The notes under the pieces were generated by a model. It was given only the letters and a program-made list of their open reading frames with translations, searched no databases and was not told the origin of the DNA. Below, piece after piece: positions 36,237-43,943 of a DNA stretch of 64,000 nt. Both the position numbers and the translations under genes were made by a program. Numbering within the stretch: the stretch's first letter is position 1; every line of letters starts with the position of its first letter. This DNA is from Soonwooa buanensis (lineage in GTDB: Bacteria; Bacteroidota; Bacteroidia; Flavobacteriales; Weeksellaceae): the NCBI RefSeq assembly GCF_900167905.1, contig NZ_FUYZ01000002.1, positions 372,001 to 436,000 of the forward strand, given 5' to 3'.

Positions 36237-37136
36237 ATGCCAAAGACTGTAGAGGATATTAACAAAAGTAGATTACGATCCAGTAACATTACCGTAGTTA
36301 TAAGTATTGCTTTAGTTCTTTTTCTTGTGGGCTTATTCGGGTTAATCCTGATTAATGCTCAAAAATACTCGGATTATATTAAGGAACAATTGGTTGTACA
36401 AGCTTATTTTGATGAGAATCTTGATGTAAAAGATTCTGCAAAAATCGAAAAAGCCAATCAGGTAAGTTATGAACTTATCAAGACGCTTCCGTTTGTGAAA
36501 AAGGCAACTTTTATCTCAAGAGAACAGGCTTCTGTGGAAGCTAGAAAAAGTATGGGGATTGACTCCGAAGCTTTGTTCGATTCGCATATTTTTCCGCCAT
36601 CTGTAGAGGTTTCTTTGAAGCCAGAGTACGTGGATCCTGCTAAAATAGAACAGGTTGTAAAAGAGCTTTCTAAAGTGCAAGGTGTGAAGGAAGTTAAAAA
36701 TGACGACACGCTAACTAAGTATGTATACAACAACCTTAACAGAATTTTGAAATGGATTTTCGGATTTTCGGTTTTGTTTTTAGTATTGGCGATTGTATTA
36801 ATTAATAACTCGATTCGACTTAAGATTTACTCTAAACGTTTTATTATCAAGACGATGCAGTTGGTTGGTGCGAAGCGACGTTTCATTTTGAAGCCTTTCG
36901 TAATCGAAGCTATTATATTAGGTTTGTTAGGTGCATTAATAGGATTGGCAGCTTTAGGAGGACTTTGGTATTTCTTCACAAACGAGATCGGAACGCCTTT
37001 CGTTAATGATCCTAATCAATACTTATTATTAGTGATTGCTGTTTTTGCAGTGGGTGTTTTAATTACAGTTCTAAGTACTATCTTTGCAACTTGGAGATTC
37101 TTAAGATCTCATGTTGACGATTTGTATTATTCATAA
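36237..37136 (+). CDS. ftsX: Cell division protein FtsX (ABC permease-like)
   Basis: 299 residues, usual FtsX size. One N-terminal membrane span (about 20-42), a periplasmic domain (about 45-170, with VVQAYFDENLDVKDSAKI), then three spans at the C-terminus (about 172-195, 222-248, 262-290). It forms the FtsEX complex that activates peptidoglycan hydrolases at the septum. ftsE is not in the window. It precedes DUF3098 and uppP, a common Bacteroidetes order. Confidence 0.92.
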   Translation: MPKTVEDINKSRLRSSNITVVISIALVLFLVGLFGLILINAQKYSDYIKEQLVVQAYFDENLDVKDSAKIEKANQVSYELIKTLPFVKKATFISREQASVEARKSMGIDSEALFDSHIFPPSVEVSLKPEYVDPAKIEQVVKELSKVQGVKEVKNDDTLTKYVYNNLNRILKWIFGFSVLFLVLAIVLINNSIRLKIYSKRFIIKTMQLVGAKRRFILKPFVIEAIILGLLGALIGLAALGGLWYFFTNEIGTPFVNDPNQYLLLVIAVFAVGVLITVLSTIFATWRFLRSHVDDLYYS

Positions 37137-37138
37137 TT

Positions 37139-37447
37139 ATGGCTAAAAAGAATAAATTTTCGGCGGATCAATTTGGAAGCCCAGCTTCTGCGCCAACGCC
37201 AAAAGAAAATAATTTTTATTTTGGGAAAGCTAACTTCAAATGGATGTTAATCGGTTTGGCTTGTATTATCTTAGGATTTGTCCTGATGATGGGCGTTGAC
37301 GCTAACACAACACCAGAAGGGAAGTTTGATCCTAATTATTGGAACGAAGGGATTTTTTCTGTTGTCAGAATCCGTATCGCACCTTTCTTGGTGATTGCAG
37401 GATTTGTGGTTCAGATTTATGCTATCCTGAAACGTGACAAAAAATAA
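37139..37447 (+). CDS. DUF3098 membrane protein
   Basis: 102 residues with two membrane spans (about 33-52 and 77-97) and a hydrophilic N-terminus (ADQFGSPASAPTPKEN). It matches the DUF3098 family that sits between ftsX and uppP across Bacteroidetes. It starts 2 bp after the ftsX stop. A role linked to division or envelope synthesis is only inferred from this neighbourhood. Confidence 0.85.
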   Translation: MAKKNKFSADQFGSPASAPTPKENNFYFGKANFKWMLIGLACIILGFVLMMGVDANTTPEGKFDPNYWNEGIFSVVRIRIAPFLVIAGFVVQIYAILKRDKK

Positions 37448-37533
37448 CTAGAATTTTATAAAATAAAATCATATTAAACTTTGGAAGAGTTCTGTTCTTT
37501 TTCAAAGTTTTTTCAATTTAACGACAAAAAACT

Positions 37534-38355
37534 ATGGATTTAATAAAAGCAATAATCATCGCTATTGTTGAAGGTTTAACCGAATATCTGCCAATATCTT
37601 CAACGGCGCACATGGGATTCGCTGCCAACCTTATGGGTATGGAAGAAACCGAATTTCTAAAAATGTTCCAAGTGTCGATTCAGTTTGGGGCAATTTTGTC
37701 TGTGGTTGTCGCCTATTGGAAAAAGTTTTTTGATTTTAATAATCTTAAATTCTATCTTAAACTAGGTTTTGCGGTTATTCCGGCCTTAGTTTTAGGTTAT
37801 TTATTCGATGATAAAATCGAAGCCGTTCTAGGTAACCAAATTGCAATTTCGTCGGTTTTGGTTTTAGGTGGTGTTATTTTATTATTTGCAGATAGTTGGT
37901 TCAAGAATCCCAAAATTGATGACGAAAAAGGCATTTCTATCAAGAAAGCTGTTACCATCGGCTTTTGGCAGTGTCTTGCGATGATGCCTGGGACGAGTAG
38001 AAGTGCGGCGTCTATCATTGGTGGTATGACGCAAGGTTTAACACGAAAAGCGGCGGCTGAGTTTTCATTTTTCTTGGCGGTTCCTACAATGTTAGCGGTG
38101 ACGGTTTATTCTGTTTTTGTAAAAACTTGGGGAAAAGAAACGGCAACACCTATGAAGGGTTATGAGATGATTATGGAATCTCAAAATCACATTATCGCTT
38201 TCGTAGTTGGTAATATCGTGGCTTTTGTTGTGGCACTTATCGCTATCAAATCTTTCATCGGCTTGCTTAACAAATACGGTTTCAAACCTTGGGGTTGGTA
38301 CAGAATTTTTGTTGGTGTGGCATTGTTGATTTATTTTCAATGGTTTAATAATTAG
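37534..38355 (+). CDS. uppP: Undecaprenyl-diphosphatase (BacA type)
   Basis: 273 residues, polytopic. Catalytic motifs: EGLTEYLPISSTAHM near the N-terminus and PGTSRSAASI near residue 150. Recycles undecaprenyl pyrophosphate to the monophosphate carrier for peptidoglycan and other surface polymers. Third gene of the ftsX-DUF3098-uppP block. In many relatives truB follows; here the block ends at a class A element. Confidence 0.95.
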   Translation: MDLIKAIIIAIVEGLTEYLPISSTAHMGFAANLMGMEETEFLKMFQVSIQFGAILSVVVAYWKKFFDFNNLKFYLKLGFAVIPALVLGYLFDDKIEAVLGNQIAISSVLVLGGVILLFADSWFKNPKIDDEKGISIKKAVTIGFWQCLAMMPGTSRSAASIIGGMTQGLTRKAAAEFSFFLAVPTMLAVTVYSVFVKTWGKETATPMKGYEMIMESQNHIIAFVVGNIVAFVVALIAIKSFIGLLNKYGFKPWGWYRIFVGVALLIYFQWFNN

Positions 38356-38359
38356 AATT

Positions 38360-38516
38360 ATTTGGGCAGCTTTTCCCCCTAAGCTTGTAGTGAGTTTATC
38401 GAAGTGCTCCCACTTTTTTGTTTTCTGAAAAAAAAGAGCTCTGCTCAACTCGAGGAACGAAATTCTTCGAATCAAATAAAAAAAAACGGGAGAAATGAGA
38501 TAAGCCGGGCTGCAGA
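38360..38516 (+). repeat. Class A interspersed element, copy 2
   Basis: Starts with ATTTGGGCAGC a few bases after the uppP stop and contains TTTTCCCCCT, CTCCCACTTTTTTG, AAAAGAGCTCTGCTCAACTC and a final GCCGGGCTGCAG. Inserted between the conserved blocks are small palindromic pieces: GTGAGTTTATCGAAGTGCT and CTCGAGGAACGAAATTCTTCGA-like text. The longest and most degenerate of the five copies. Confidence 0.65.
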
Positions 38517-38569
38517 TTATAAGCAGAATAAAAATTCTACTTTTTTAGGATTTAGAAATTAAGATTTAC

Positions 38570-38611
38570 GAATTAATTTTGCTAAAAACTAAAAACTAAA
38601 AACTAAAAACC
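38570..38611. repeat. Heptamer array with embedded -7 box, copy b
   Basis: GAATTAATTTTGCTA, with TAATTTTG at 38574-38581, is followed by three AAAAACT units and a partial fourth (38584-38611), then CCAACAACTGTCAACC. There is no long 5' array in this copy. It ends about 28 bp before the cupin ATG and may supply its promoter. Confidence 0.7.
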
Positions 38612-38638
38612 AACAACTGTCAACCAACAACCAAAAAA

Positions 38639-38998
38639 ATGAAAAAATACAAAATCCAAGCAAGTCCTTTTGTAGTACCAACTACCGATGGAAAACTGAT
38701 AGAAGAACACTGGGGAAATTCTACAGGAAATCAAAATATTTCGATTGCGCACATGGTCGCGCCACCCAATTGGAGCGAGCCACATCAGACACCTGAATTT
38801 GATGAATTTACTTTGATTATTTCTGGAAAAAAACAATTCGAAATCGATGGCGAAATCATCAATTTAGAAAAAGGTCAAAGCATTTTGATAGAGAAAGGCG
38901 CGCGTGTTAGATATTCCAATCCGTTTTCGGAAGCTTGCGAATATGTTGCGATTTGTCTTCCTGCATTTTCGATGGATTTGGTTAATCGAGAAGAGTAG
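38639..38998 (+). CDS. Cupin domain protein
   Basis: 119 residues forming one cupin barrel. The two metal-binding motifs are partly present: EPHQTPEFDEFTLIISG (H, E) and, near the end, YSNPFSEACEYVAICLP. Small single-cupin proteins may bind metal or small ligands; the function is unknown. It converges on the GNAT gene with only 3 bp between stop codons. Confidence 0.75.
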   Translation: MKKYKIQASPFVVPTTDGKLIEEHWGNSTGNQNISIAHMVAPPNWSEPHQTPEFDEFTLIISGKKQFEIDGEIINLEKGQSILIEKGARVRYSNPFSEACEYVAICLPAFSMDLVNREE

Positions 38999-39001
38999 CT
39001 T

Positions 39002-39460
39002 TTAGAATTCAAATTTCAAAAGTTGCATATCTTTTAACTGAATGCCATTTTCAAAAATAGGTTTGGGATAATTATCGATAAAGAAATTCTTTCTAACGTC
39101 ATATTTTTGAAATCCATTTTTTTCATAAAACCGAATCTGATTAATCCCACAATCTGCTGTCCCAACGATAATACGCTTGTATTTTGGATAGTAGATTTTT
39201 TTGATATGCGTTAAAATTTGCTCGCCAATTCCTTGTCGCTGATACTTTTCAGAAACGGCGATATTTTTTAATTCAACAGTTTCTGCATCTTGGTGATACA
39301 AACAGAATACGCCAACATTGTCGTTGTTGAGTTTCACAAGATAGACATCAGAACTCGACAAATATTTGTCAATAGCGACGCGTGTTTCGTCCGCCAAAAG
39401 CAAAAGCTCGTAGGGATAATCATCCGTAATCAATTGAAAATCGAGTAGGGGAGCTTTCAT
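39002..39460 (-). CDS. GNAT family acetyltransferase
   Basis: 152 residues. The acetyl-CoA site is clear: LKNIAVSEKYQRQGIGEQIL (R/Q-x-x-G-I-G) at about 72-90, followed by the C-terminal FYEKNGFQKYDVRKNFF segment near 115-130. Substrate unknown. Last gene of a tight three-gene operon with the HipA-like kinase and DUF3037: it starts 3 bp after the DUF3037 stop. Confidence 0.85.
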   Translation of the reverse strand: MKAPLLDFQLITDDYPYELLLLADETRVAIDKYLSSSDVYLVKLNNDNVGVFCLYHQDAETVELKNIAVSEKYQRQGIGEQILTHIKKIYYPKYKRIIVGTADCGINQIRFYEKNGFQKYDVRKNFFIDNYPKPIFENGIQLKDMQLLKFEF

Positions 39461-39463
39461 TTT

Positions 39464-39859
39464 TTACATTACTAAATCTTCAAACAGTCGATCAAAAGCT
39501 AAATCCAAATCTTTGGCTTGTCCAGGATGTGGACGAGATGTTTGGATGATAGAACTTCGCACAGCTGTTAACCAACGGAATCGCTCGGGGATTTCGAGTT
39601 GCGCAATTGGTCCAGCATCTTTACCGCCTTTTGCAACGTTTTCAAAAGACGTCAAATGTTTTTCGATAATGTCAAATTCGGTTTCACAAATAAAACATTT
39701 CATGCGGTCTGAGCAAAGGTAAGTTTTCACTTTGATGTATTTTTCACGCTTGCTAAAAAGCACCAAACCAACATTGATGAACTCTTCGCGTTCAGGTTTC
39801 GGCACCAGACGAATCACCGCGTACTCGTATAATTTAACCTCTTGCATGTTTCGCTTCAT
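39464..39859 (-). CDS. DUF3037 protein
   Basis: 131 residues. The N-terminal KLYEYAVIRLVPKPEREEFINVGLVLF is the typical DUF3037 opening; the rest is alpha-beta, with two Cys (CSDRMKCFICE). The start overlaps the end of the HipA-like gene by 26 bp (14 bp if the second Met is used), so translation is coupled. DUF3037 genes are commonly paired with this kind of HipA-like kinase; the partner role is unknown. Confidence 0.8.
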   Translation of the reverse strand: MKRNMQEVKLYEYAVIRLVPKPEREEFINVGLVLFSKREKYIKVKTYLCSDRMKCFICETEFDIIEKHLTSFENVAKGGKDAGPIAQLEIPERFRWLTAVRSSIIQTSRPHPGQAKDLDLAFDRLFEDLVM

Positions 39860-40613
39860 TTACAAAGTTATCAGAATGGGCAACACGCCTTGTCAAAAAC
39901 TGAAAATACACTTCTTTTATTTCCTCTGGCGAAAGTTCGGTATCGCGCCACTGTAACCAATCTTCAGGGATTAATTCCACAATTTCGCGCAAAACATCAT
40001 CCGTCAATATCGCTCGGAATCTGGTGTTGACTTCCTCCAATTGATCGGCTTGCGGTAATAAAACATGATCTTTTATCATCACAAAAGGGCTCACCGCATT
40101 CTTTTCCCAATTGTCCCAAGAATGATGAAAATACAAAGAAGCACCGTGGTCAATCAGCCACAATTCTTTATGCCAATATAACATGTTTGTATTTCGGAAA
40201 GTACGGTCGATATTGGTAAGGAAAGCGTCTAGCCAAACAACTTCGGACGCCAATTTACCATCGATTTTTACAGCAGCAGGATCGTAATTGATGCCACCAG
40301 ATAAATAATGTAAGGCCAAGTTTAATCCAACACTTGCTTTCAATAAATCCTGAATTTCCTCGTCGGCTTCGGTTCTTCCGAAGTCTTCGTGCAAGTTTGC
40401 AAAAACCAATTCAGGCGTTCGCAATCCCAAAACCTGAGCCACTTTGCCACCAACTAACTCCGAAATCAAAGCTTTCACGCCGTGACCAGCGCCACGAAAT
40501 TTCAACACGTATTTGAAGTCGTCGTCGGCTTCCGCCAAAGCTGGCAACGAGCCGCCCTCGCGCAACGGCAAGATATAGCGTAAGACGGTGACCGTCCGTA
40601 GTGATAAATCCAT
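39834..40613 (-). CDS. HipA-like protein kinase (stand-alone)
   Basis: 259 residues from ATG 40613; a TTG 10 codons upstream gives no family sequence. Kinase features: Lys38 in YVLKF as the likely ATP-anchoring lysine, the catalytic loop FLTNIDRTFRNTN (D136, N141) and the metal-binding LIDHG (D155). These match the HipA superfamily, but the protein is much shorter than E. coli HipA and no hipB-type antitoxin gene is adjacent. It is followed by DUF3037 and GNAT genes in one operon. Target unknown; persistence toxin, tRNA-synthetase kinase and defence roles are all possible. Confidence 0.78.
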   Translation of the reverse strand: MDLSLRTVTVLRYILPLREGGSLPALAEADDDFKYVLKFRGAGHGVKALISELVGGKVAQVLGLRTPELVFANLHEDFGRTEADEEIQDLLKASVGLNLALHYLSGGINYDPAAVKIDGKLASEVVWLDAFLTNIDRTFRNTNMLYWHKELWLIDHGASLYFHHSWDNWEKNAVSPFVMIKDHVLLPQADQLEEVNTRFRAILTDDVLREIVELIPEDWLQWRDTELSPEEIKEVYFQFLTRRVAHSDNFVNEAKHARG

Positions 40614-40650
40614 CTTGTAATTTAAAATGTAAAAATAAAGCAATATTTTT

Positions 40651-40776
40651 TATTTGGGCGCCTTTTCCGCCCTCCACTCCCGCTTTTTTGCTTTTCGACT
40701 TTCCAAGGCTTGGGCTTTCCACCGCGTCGAAGCGCAAAAAGAGCTCCGTTCAGGTCGGGGCGCAACCACGCCGTTG
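40651..40776 (+). repeat. Class A interspersed element, copy 3
   Basis: TATTTGGGCGCC after a T-run, then CGCCCTCCACTCCCGC and TTTTTTG, a central region with GTCGAAGCGC, then AAAAAGAGCTCCGTTCAGG and CGGGGCGCAACCACG. Cleanest copy of the consensus. It sits 38 bp upstream of the hipA-like ATG, so that operon's promoter must lie in or beside it. From 40777 to 41050 the gap is AT-rich with no gene. Confidence 0.8.
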
Positions 40777-41052
40777 CAATTATTCTCTAATATTTGCTTT
40801 TCTACCACAGAGTTATTTTTTTTATTAGCTTTTGTGGTTTTCGAAATCGTTTGAAATGTGAAACTTTAAACGTTTGTAGTTTTTAAAAATGCTGAAAAGT
40901 TTCTTAGATTATTAAAAAGAATGTTTCCAATTTATATGAAAACTTTATTTCCTATTTTTTTAAATTTTAAAAATGCACTTTAAACTTTTGTGGTTTAAGA
41001 AAGTAAAGATTCGATTTTCCAAATGACGTTTTAAAACTCACAAAATAATCCT

Positions 41053-41060
41053 TATTTTTG
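41053..41060 (+). promoter_or_regulatory. -7 box upstream of the nitronate monooxygenase gene
   Basis: TATTTTTG matches TAnnTTTG exactly. A start at 41078 would leave a 17-bp leader, and the preferred ATG 41135 a leader of about 70 bp. Confidence 0.5.
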
Positions 41061-41134
41061 GGGAAATATTCAACATAATGTCAAGTTTTATCGACTTCGG
41101 TATTGCGAAAAAATCTTACTATCATCAACAAAAT

Positions 41135-42070
41135 ATGAATAAAATAACAGAACTTTTTAATATAAAATATCCAATCATCCAAGGTGGAATGATTTGGCAT
41201 AGTGGCTGGAGATTGACTTCGGCGGTTTCTAACAGTGGAGGATTAGGACTTATCGGTTCTGCAAGCATGTATCCCGATATTCTTAGAGAAAATATCCAAA
41301 AGTGTAAAGCAGCAACAGACAAGTCTTTTGGCGTTAATGTCGCTTTGTTGTACCCGAATCTCGAAGAGATTATCAATATCATTTTGGAGGAAGGCGTTAA
41401 GATTGTTTTCACGTCAGCGGGAAGTCCAAAAGCTTACACCGAAATTTTAAAAAAAGAAGGCATCAAAGTAGCACATGTGGTGTCCTCAACCAAATTCGCT
41501 GTTAAATGTCAAGAAGCTGGTGTTGATGCGATTGTTGCAGAAGGTTTTGAAGCAGGCGGACATAATGGTCGTGATGAAACAACAACTTTGTCACTTATTC
41601 CAAATGTTAAACGACATATCTCTACACCGTTAATCGCTGCTGGCGGCATTGCAACGGGCGCTCAAATGAAAGCTGCGATGATTCTTGGTGCAGACGGCGT
41701 GCAAATTGGTTCTCGTTTTGCAGCAACGACGGAGGCGAGTTCTCACGATAATTTCAAAAATAAAATTGTTGAACTTGGCGAAGGCGATACACATTTAACT
41801 TTAAAGGAATTAGCACCAGTGAGATTGGTGAAAAATAAATTTTTCAACGATTTGGAAGCGCTTTATCAAGAAGGTAGAAATGTTGAAGCTCTAAAAGAAA
41901 CATTGGGAAGAGCGCGTGCAAAACGTGGAATGTTCGAAGGCGATTTGGAGGAAGGCGAGTTAGAGATTGGACAATCTTCGGCGCTTATCGATAGTGTTTT
42001 GCCAGTCGAAGAAGTTATCAAGAATTTGGTGGGAGAGTTTAATGCCGCTAATTTAGATCTTAAATTATAG
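41135..42070 (+). CDS. Nitronate monooxygenase / FabK-like FMN enzyme
   Basis: 311 residues from ATG 41135, where the family sequence begins (NKITELFNIKYPIIQGGM). The ORF can be extended 19 codons to 41078, nearer the promoter, but those residues are not family-like. FMN TIM-barrel with NSGGLGLIGS near residue 35, EGFEAGGHNG near 140 (catalytic His region), LIAAGGIATG and DGVQIGSRF phosphate-binding loops. Either nitronate oxidation or enoyl-ACP reduction (FabK) is possible; they share these motifs. Confidence 0.82.
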   Translation: MNKITELFNIKYPIIQGGMIWHSGWRLTSAVSNSGGLGLIGSASMYPDILRENIQKCKAATDKSFGVNVALLYPNLEEIINIILEEGVKIVFTSAGSPKAYTEILKKEGIKVAHVVSSTKFAVKCQEAGVDAIVAEGFEAGGHNGRDETTTLSLIPNVKRHISTPLIAAGGIATGAQMKAAMILGADGVQIGSRFAATTEASSHDNFKNKIVELGEGDTHLTLKELAPVRLVKNKFFNDLEALYQEGRNVEALKETLGRARAKRGMFEGDLEEGELEIGQSSALIDSVLPVEEVIKNLVGEFNAANLDLKL

Positions 42071-42203
42071 GTGTTAGGAATTATGTAAAAGGTAAAAGGT
42101 TTTAGAAAATCAAGTTTCCTTTATAATTCAGATATTACTAAAAACTAAACACCAAAATCCATGCGAACATCATTAATAACTTATCACTCATAACTAATAT
42201 AAG

Positions 42204-42632
42204 GTGTTTTCAAAACAAGAAGCAGCGCAACTAAAGAAAGAATTTTGGACCGCTTTCGGGAAAGCTTTTCCGAGAAAATGGTTGTTGTACGATACTAAGA
42301 TTAAGGATTTTTCTTTTAAATTCAGTGCAGATAATAAAAAAGCTGAAGTCTCTCTCGACATCGAAATGAAAGACGAACTCTTCCGAAATGCTTATTTTGA
42401 GAAGATTCAATCTTTGGAAGATTTGTTGAGAGATGAGATTGGCGATTTTGAGATGGACGAACATTTTGTTTTGGAAAACGGAAAAGTTATCAGTCGCATT
42501 TGGCTAACAAAAACAGGTGTTAGTGTTTTTAATAAACAAACTTGGACGCATACTTTTGAATTTTTTGTCGAAAAAATGACGGCTTTCGAAATGTTTTTTT
42601 ATGAATACGAAGATTTTATAAAAGACGTGTAA
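42204..42632 (+). CDS. DUF4268 protein
   Basis: 142 residues from a GTG start. Sequence matches DUF4268: FSKQEAAQLKKEFWTAFGKAFP at the N-terminus, the ISRIWLTKTGVSVFN strand pair and FEMFFYEYEDFI at the end. The family occurs alone or fused to nuclease/restriction-type proteins; no such neighbour is present here. The upstream 130 bp carry degenerate heptamer-like text but no gene. Confidence 0.75.
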   Translation: MFSKQEAAQLKKEFWTAFGKAFPRKWLLYDTKIKDFSFKFSADNKKAEVSLDIEMKDELFRNAYFEKIQSLEDLLRDEIGDFEMDEHFVLENGKVISRIWLTKTGVSVFNKQTWTHTFEFFVEKMTAFEMFFYEYEDFIKDV

Positions 42633-42708
42633 GACGAATTTATATTTTGGAATTACGAATGATGATTGATGAGTCAATGATTTTGTACGAAGCCTTAAAA
42701 AAAATATT

Positions 42709-42945
42709 ATGAAGAAAATAACAATAAAAGCTAAAGATTTTTTCGAATTGTTAAAATTGAAAGACCAGTCGATGTGGGATATTTTTGCATCGCTAATAGA
42801 TGGAGAAGAAAAGGAACTAATTTTTGTGGACGAAAACAATGAATTCTTATTCAATTATGTTTTGCCAACGGATTTCAAAAAATTACAAGACGATAAAGCT
42901 GTTTTCTCAAAAGAATATTCAGAAAAGTTGAGTGGGCTAAATTAG
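42709..42945 (+). CDS. Small hypothetical protein, 78 aa
   Basis: 78 residues, charged and soluble (KKITIKAKDFFELLKLKDQS, then ELIFVDENNEFLFNYVLP). No recognised domain. ATG preceded by an A-rich run. It lies 76 bp after the DUF4268 gene on the same strand and may be co-transcribed. A class B element follows. Confidence 0.5.
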   Translation: MKKITIKAKDFFELLKLKDQSMWDIFASLIDGEEKELIFVDENNEFLFNYVLPTDFKKLQDDKAVFSKEYSEKLSGLN

Positions 42946-42969
42946 TCAAGCAACTTCAGGATAATTCCT

Positions 42970-43073
42970 CCTAGCCCCGATTGAAGCGGCATCCTTTTGT
43001 AATGGTCGCTGAGCGGAGTCGAAGCGATCATTACAAAAGATATAGCGGAAAGCGGGCGAGGATTTTCTAAGAA
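42970..43073 (+). repeat. Class B interspersed stem-loop element, copy 2
   Basis: Outer arms CCTC-TAGCCCCG and CGGGCGAGG pair; then GAAGCGGCATCC, an inner stem TTTTGTAATGGTCGCT paired with AGCGATCATTACAAAA, a tip GAGCGGAGTCGA, and GATATAGCGGAAAGCG. The conserved blocks match the copy at 35.97 kb, while the inner stem sequence differs but keeps base-pairing. Confidence 0.8.
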
Positions 43074-43076
43074 CAA

Positions 43077-43766
43077 TTAATCGACCTGCTCCTCATTTTT
43101 GTTTTGATTTTTCCAAGTTTTGAGCCATTCGATGTAGCCAACTGTCGCCATAAATGTGAATACAAAATATTGTAGCGACGTGATGCCAAGTCCTTTGTAG
43201 AGCATCATTGGGATACAGATAAGGTCTGCGACGATCCAAAAAATCCAGTTTTCGACGATTCGTTTTGCCATCAAAAACATGCCGACCAAGAATAGAGAAG
43301 TCGTCACGATGTCCATATAGTTCGCCCAATCGAGGTGGTACAATCCTAATTTGACGTTCTCCATCGAGAAGTTGTTGTCTATAAAAGGTTTGTAATAGTA
43401 GATTAAACCTACAAAAACTAAACTCCCAACAAACAAAATAATCGCATTTTTCCAATCTTTTGGAGAGGCTTTTTCCACATTGATGTGGACGTTGTCGTTG
43501 GTATTTTGACGCCATAATATCCAACCATAGATGCTCATTACAGTATAGTAAACGTTAATCAGCATGTCGCCTAACAGCCCAAAAACAAACATGATATAGA
43601 TAAATAACACTGTTGAAATGATGCCTGTTGGATATACCCAAATGTTTTTTTTGATGGAATAATAGACACTTATAATCCCAAAAAAAGTTGCAATAGCTTC
43701 TAAGACAATAAGATAAGTATCGTAGGATTGATATTGTGCACTAAGGTTGTTGAAAAAATCGATCAT
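43077..43766 (-). CDS. pnuC: PnuC family nicotinamide riboside transporter
   Basis: 229 residues, seven predicted spans. Family motifs: YQSYDTYLIVLEAIATFFGI, WVYPTGIISTVLFIYIMF and MSIYGWILW (W-x-x-W binding-site region). Probably imports nicotinamide riboside by facilitated diffusion; thiamine-importing relatives exist in Bacteroidetes, but no TPP riboswitch or tenA/thi gene is next to it. A near-consensus -7 box TATCTTTA lies 5 bp before the ATG on the minus strand. Confidence 0.88.
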   Translation of the reverse strand: MIDFFNNLSAQYQSYDTYLIVLEAIATFFGIISVYYSIKKNIWVYPTGIISTVLFIYIMFVFGLLGDMLINVYYTVMSIYGWILWRQNTNDNVHINVEKASPKDWKNAIILFVGSLVFVGLIYYYKPFIDNNFSMENVKLGLYHLDWANYMDIVTTSLFLVGMFLMAKRIVENWIFWIVADLICIPMMLYKGLGITSLQYFVFTFMATVGYIEWLKTWKNQNKNEEQVD

Positions 43767-43943
43767 GCTGGTAAAGATACATATTTAATAAAAAATATCT
43801 AATATTATTATTATATCATTAATGTTAAAAATACAAGATTCTCTTAACTTATTTTAATATTTTATTAGGATTTGATGTTGTAATTGCGTTTTTTTTATAT
43901 TTTCGTAACCTGAAATTAAATAAAGAAGTAAAGAGTATTTTTT

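Noticed and set aside
39834-40613. Classical hipBA toxin-antitoxin pair
   Set aside because: No HTH antitoxin gene is adjacent and the kinase is far shorter than HipA. Only the kinase fold and catalytic residues are supported.
42204-42632. DUF4268 as part of a restriction or defence island
   Set aside because: Neighbours are a nitronate monooxygenase-like gene, a small hypothetical gene and pnuC; no nuclease, methylase or helicase is present.
43077-43943. TPP riboswitch in front of pnuC (pnuT-type arrangement)
   Set aside because: The upstream gap is AT-rich with no thi-box motif or stem architecture; only a near-consensus -7 box 5 bp before the ATG is visible.
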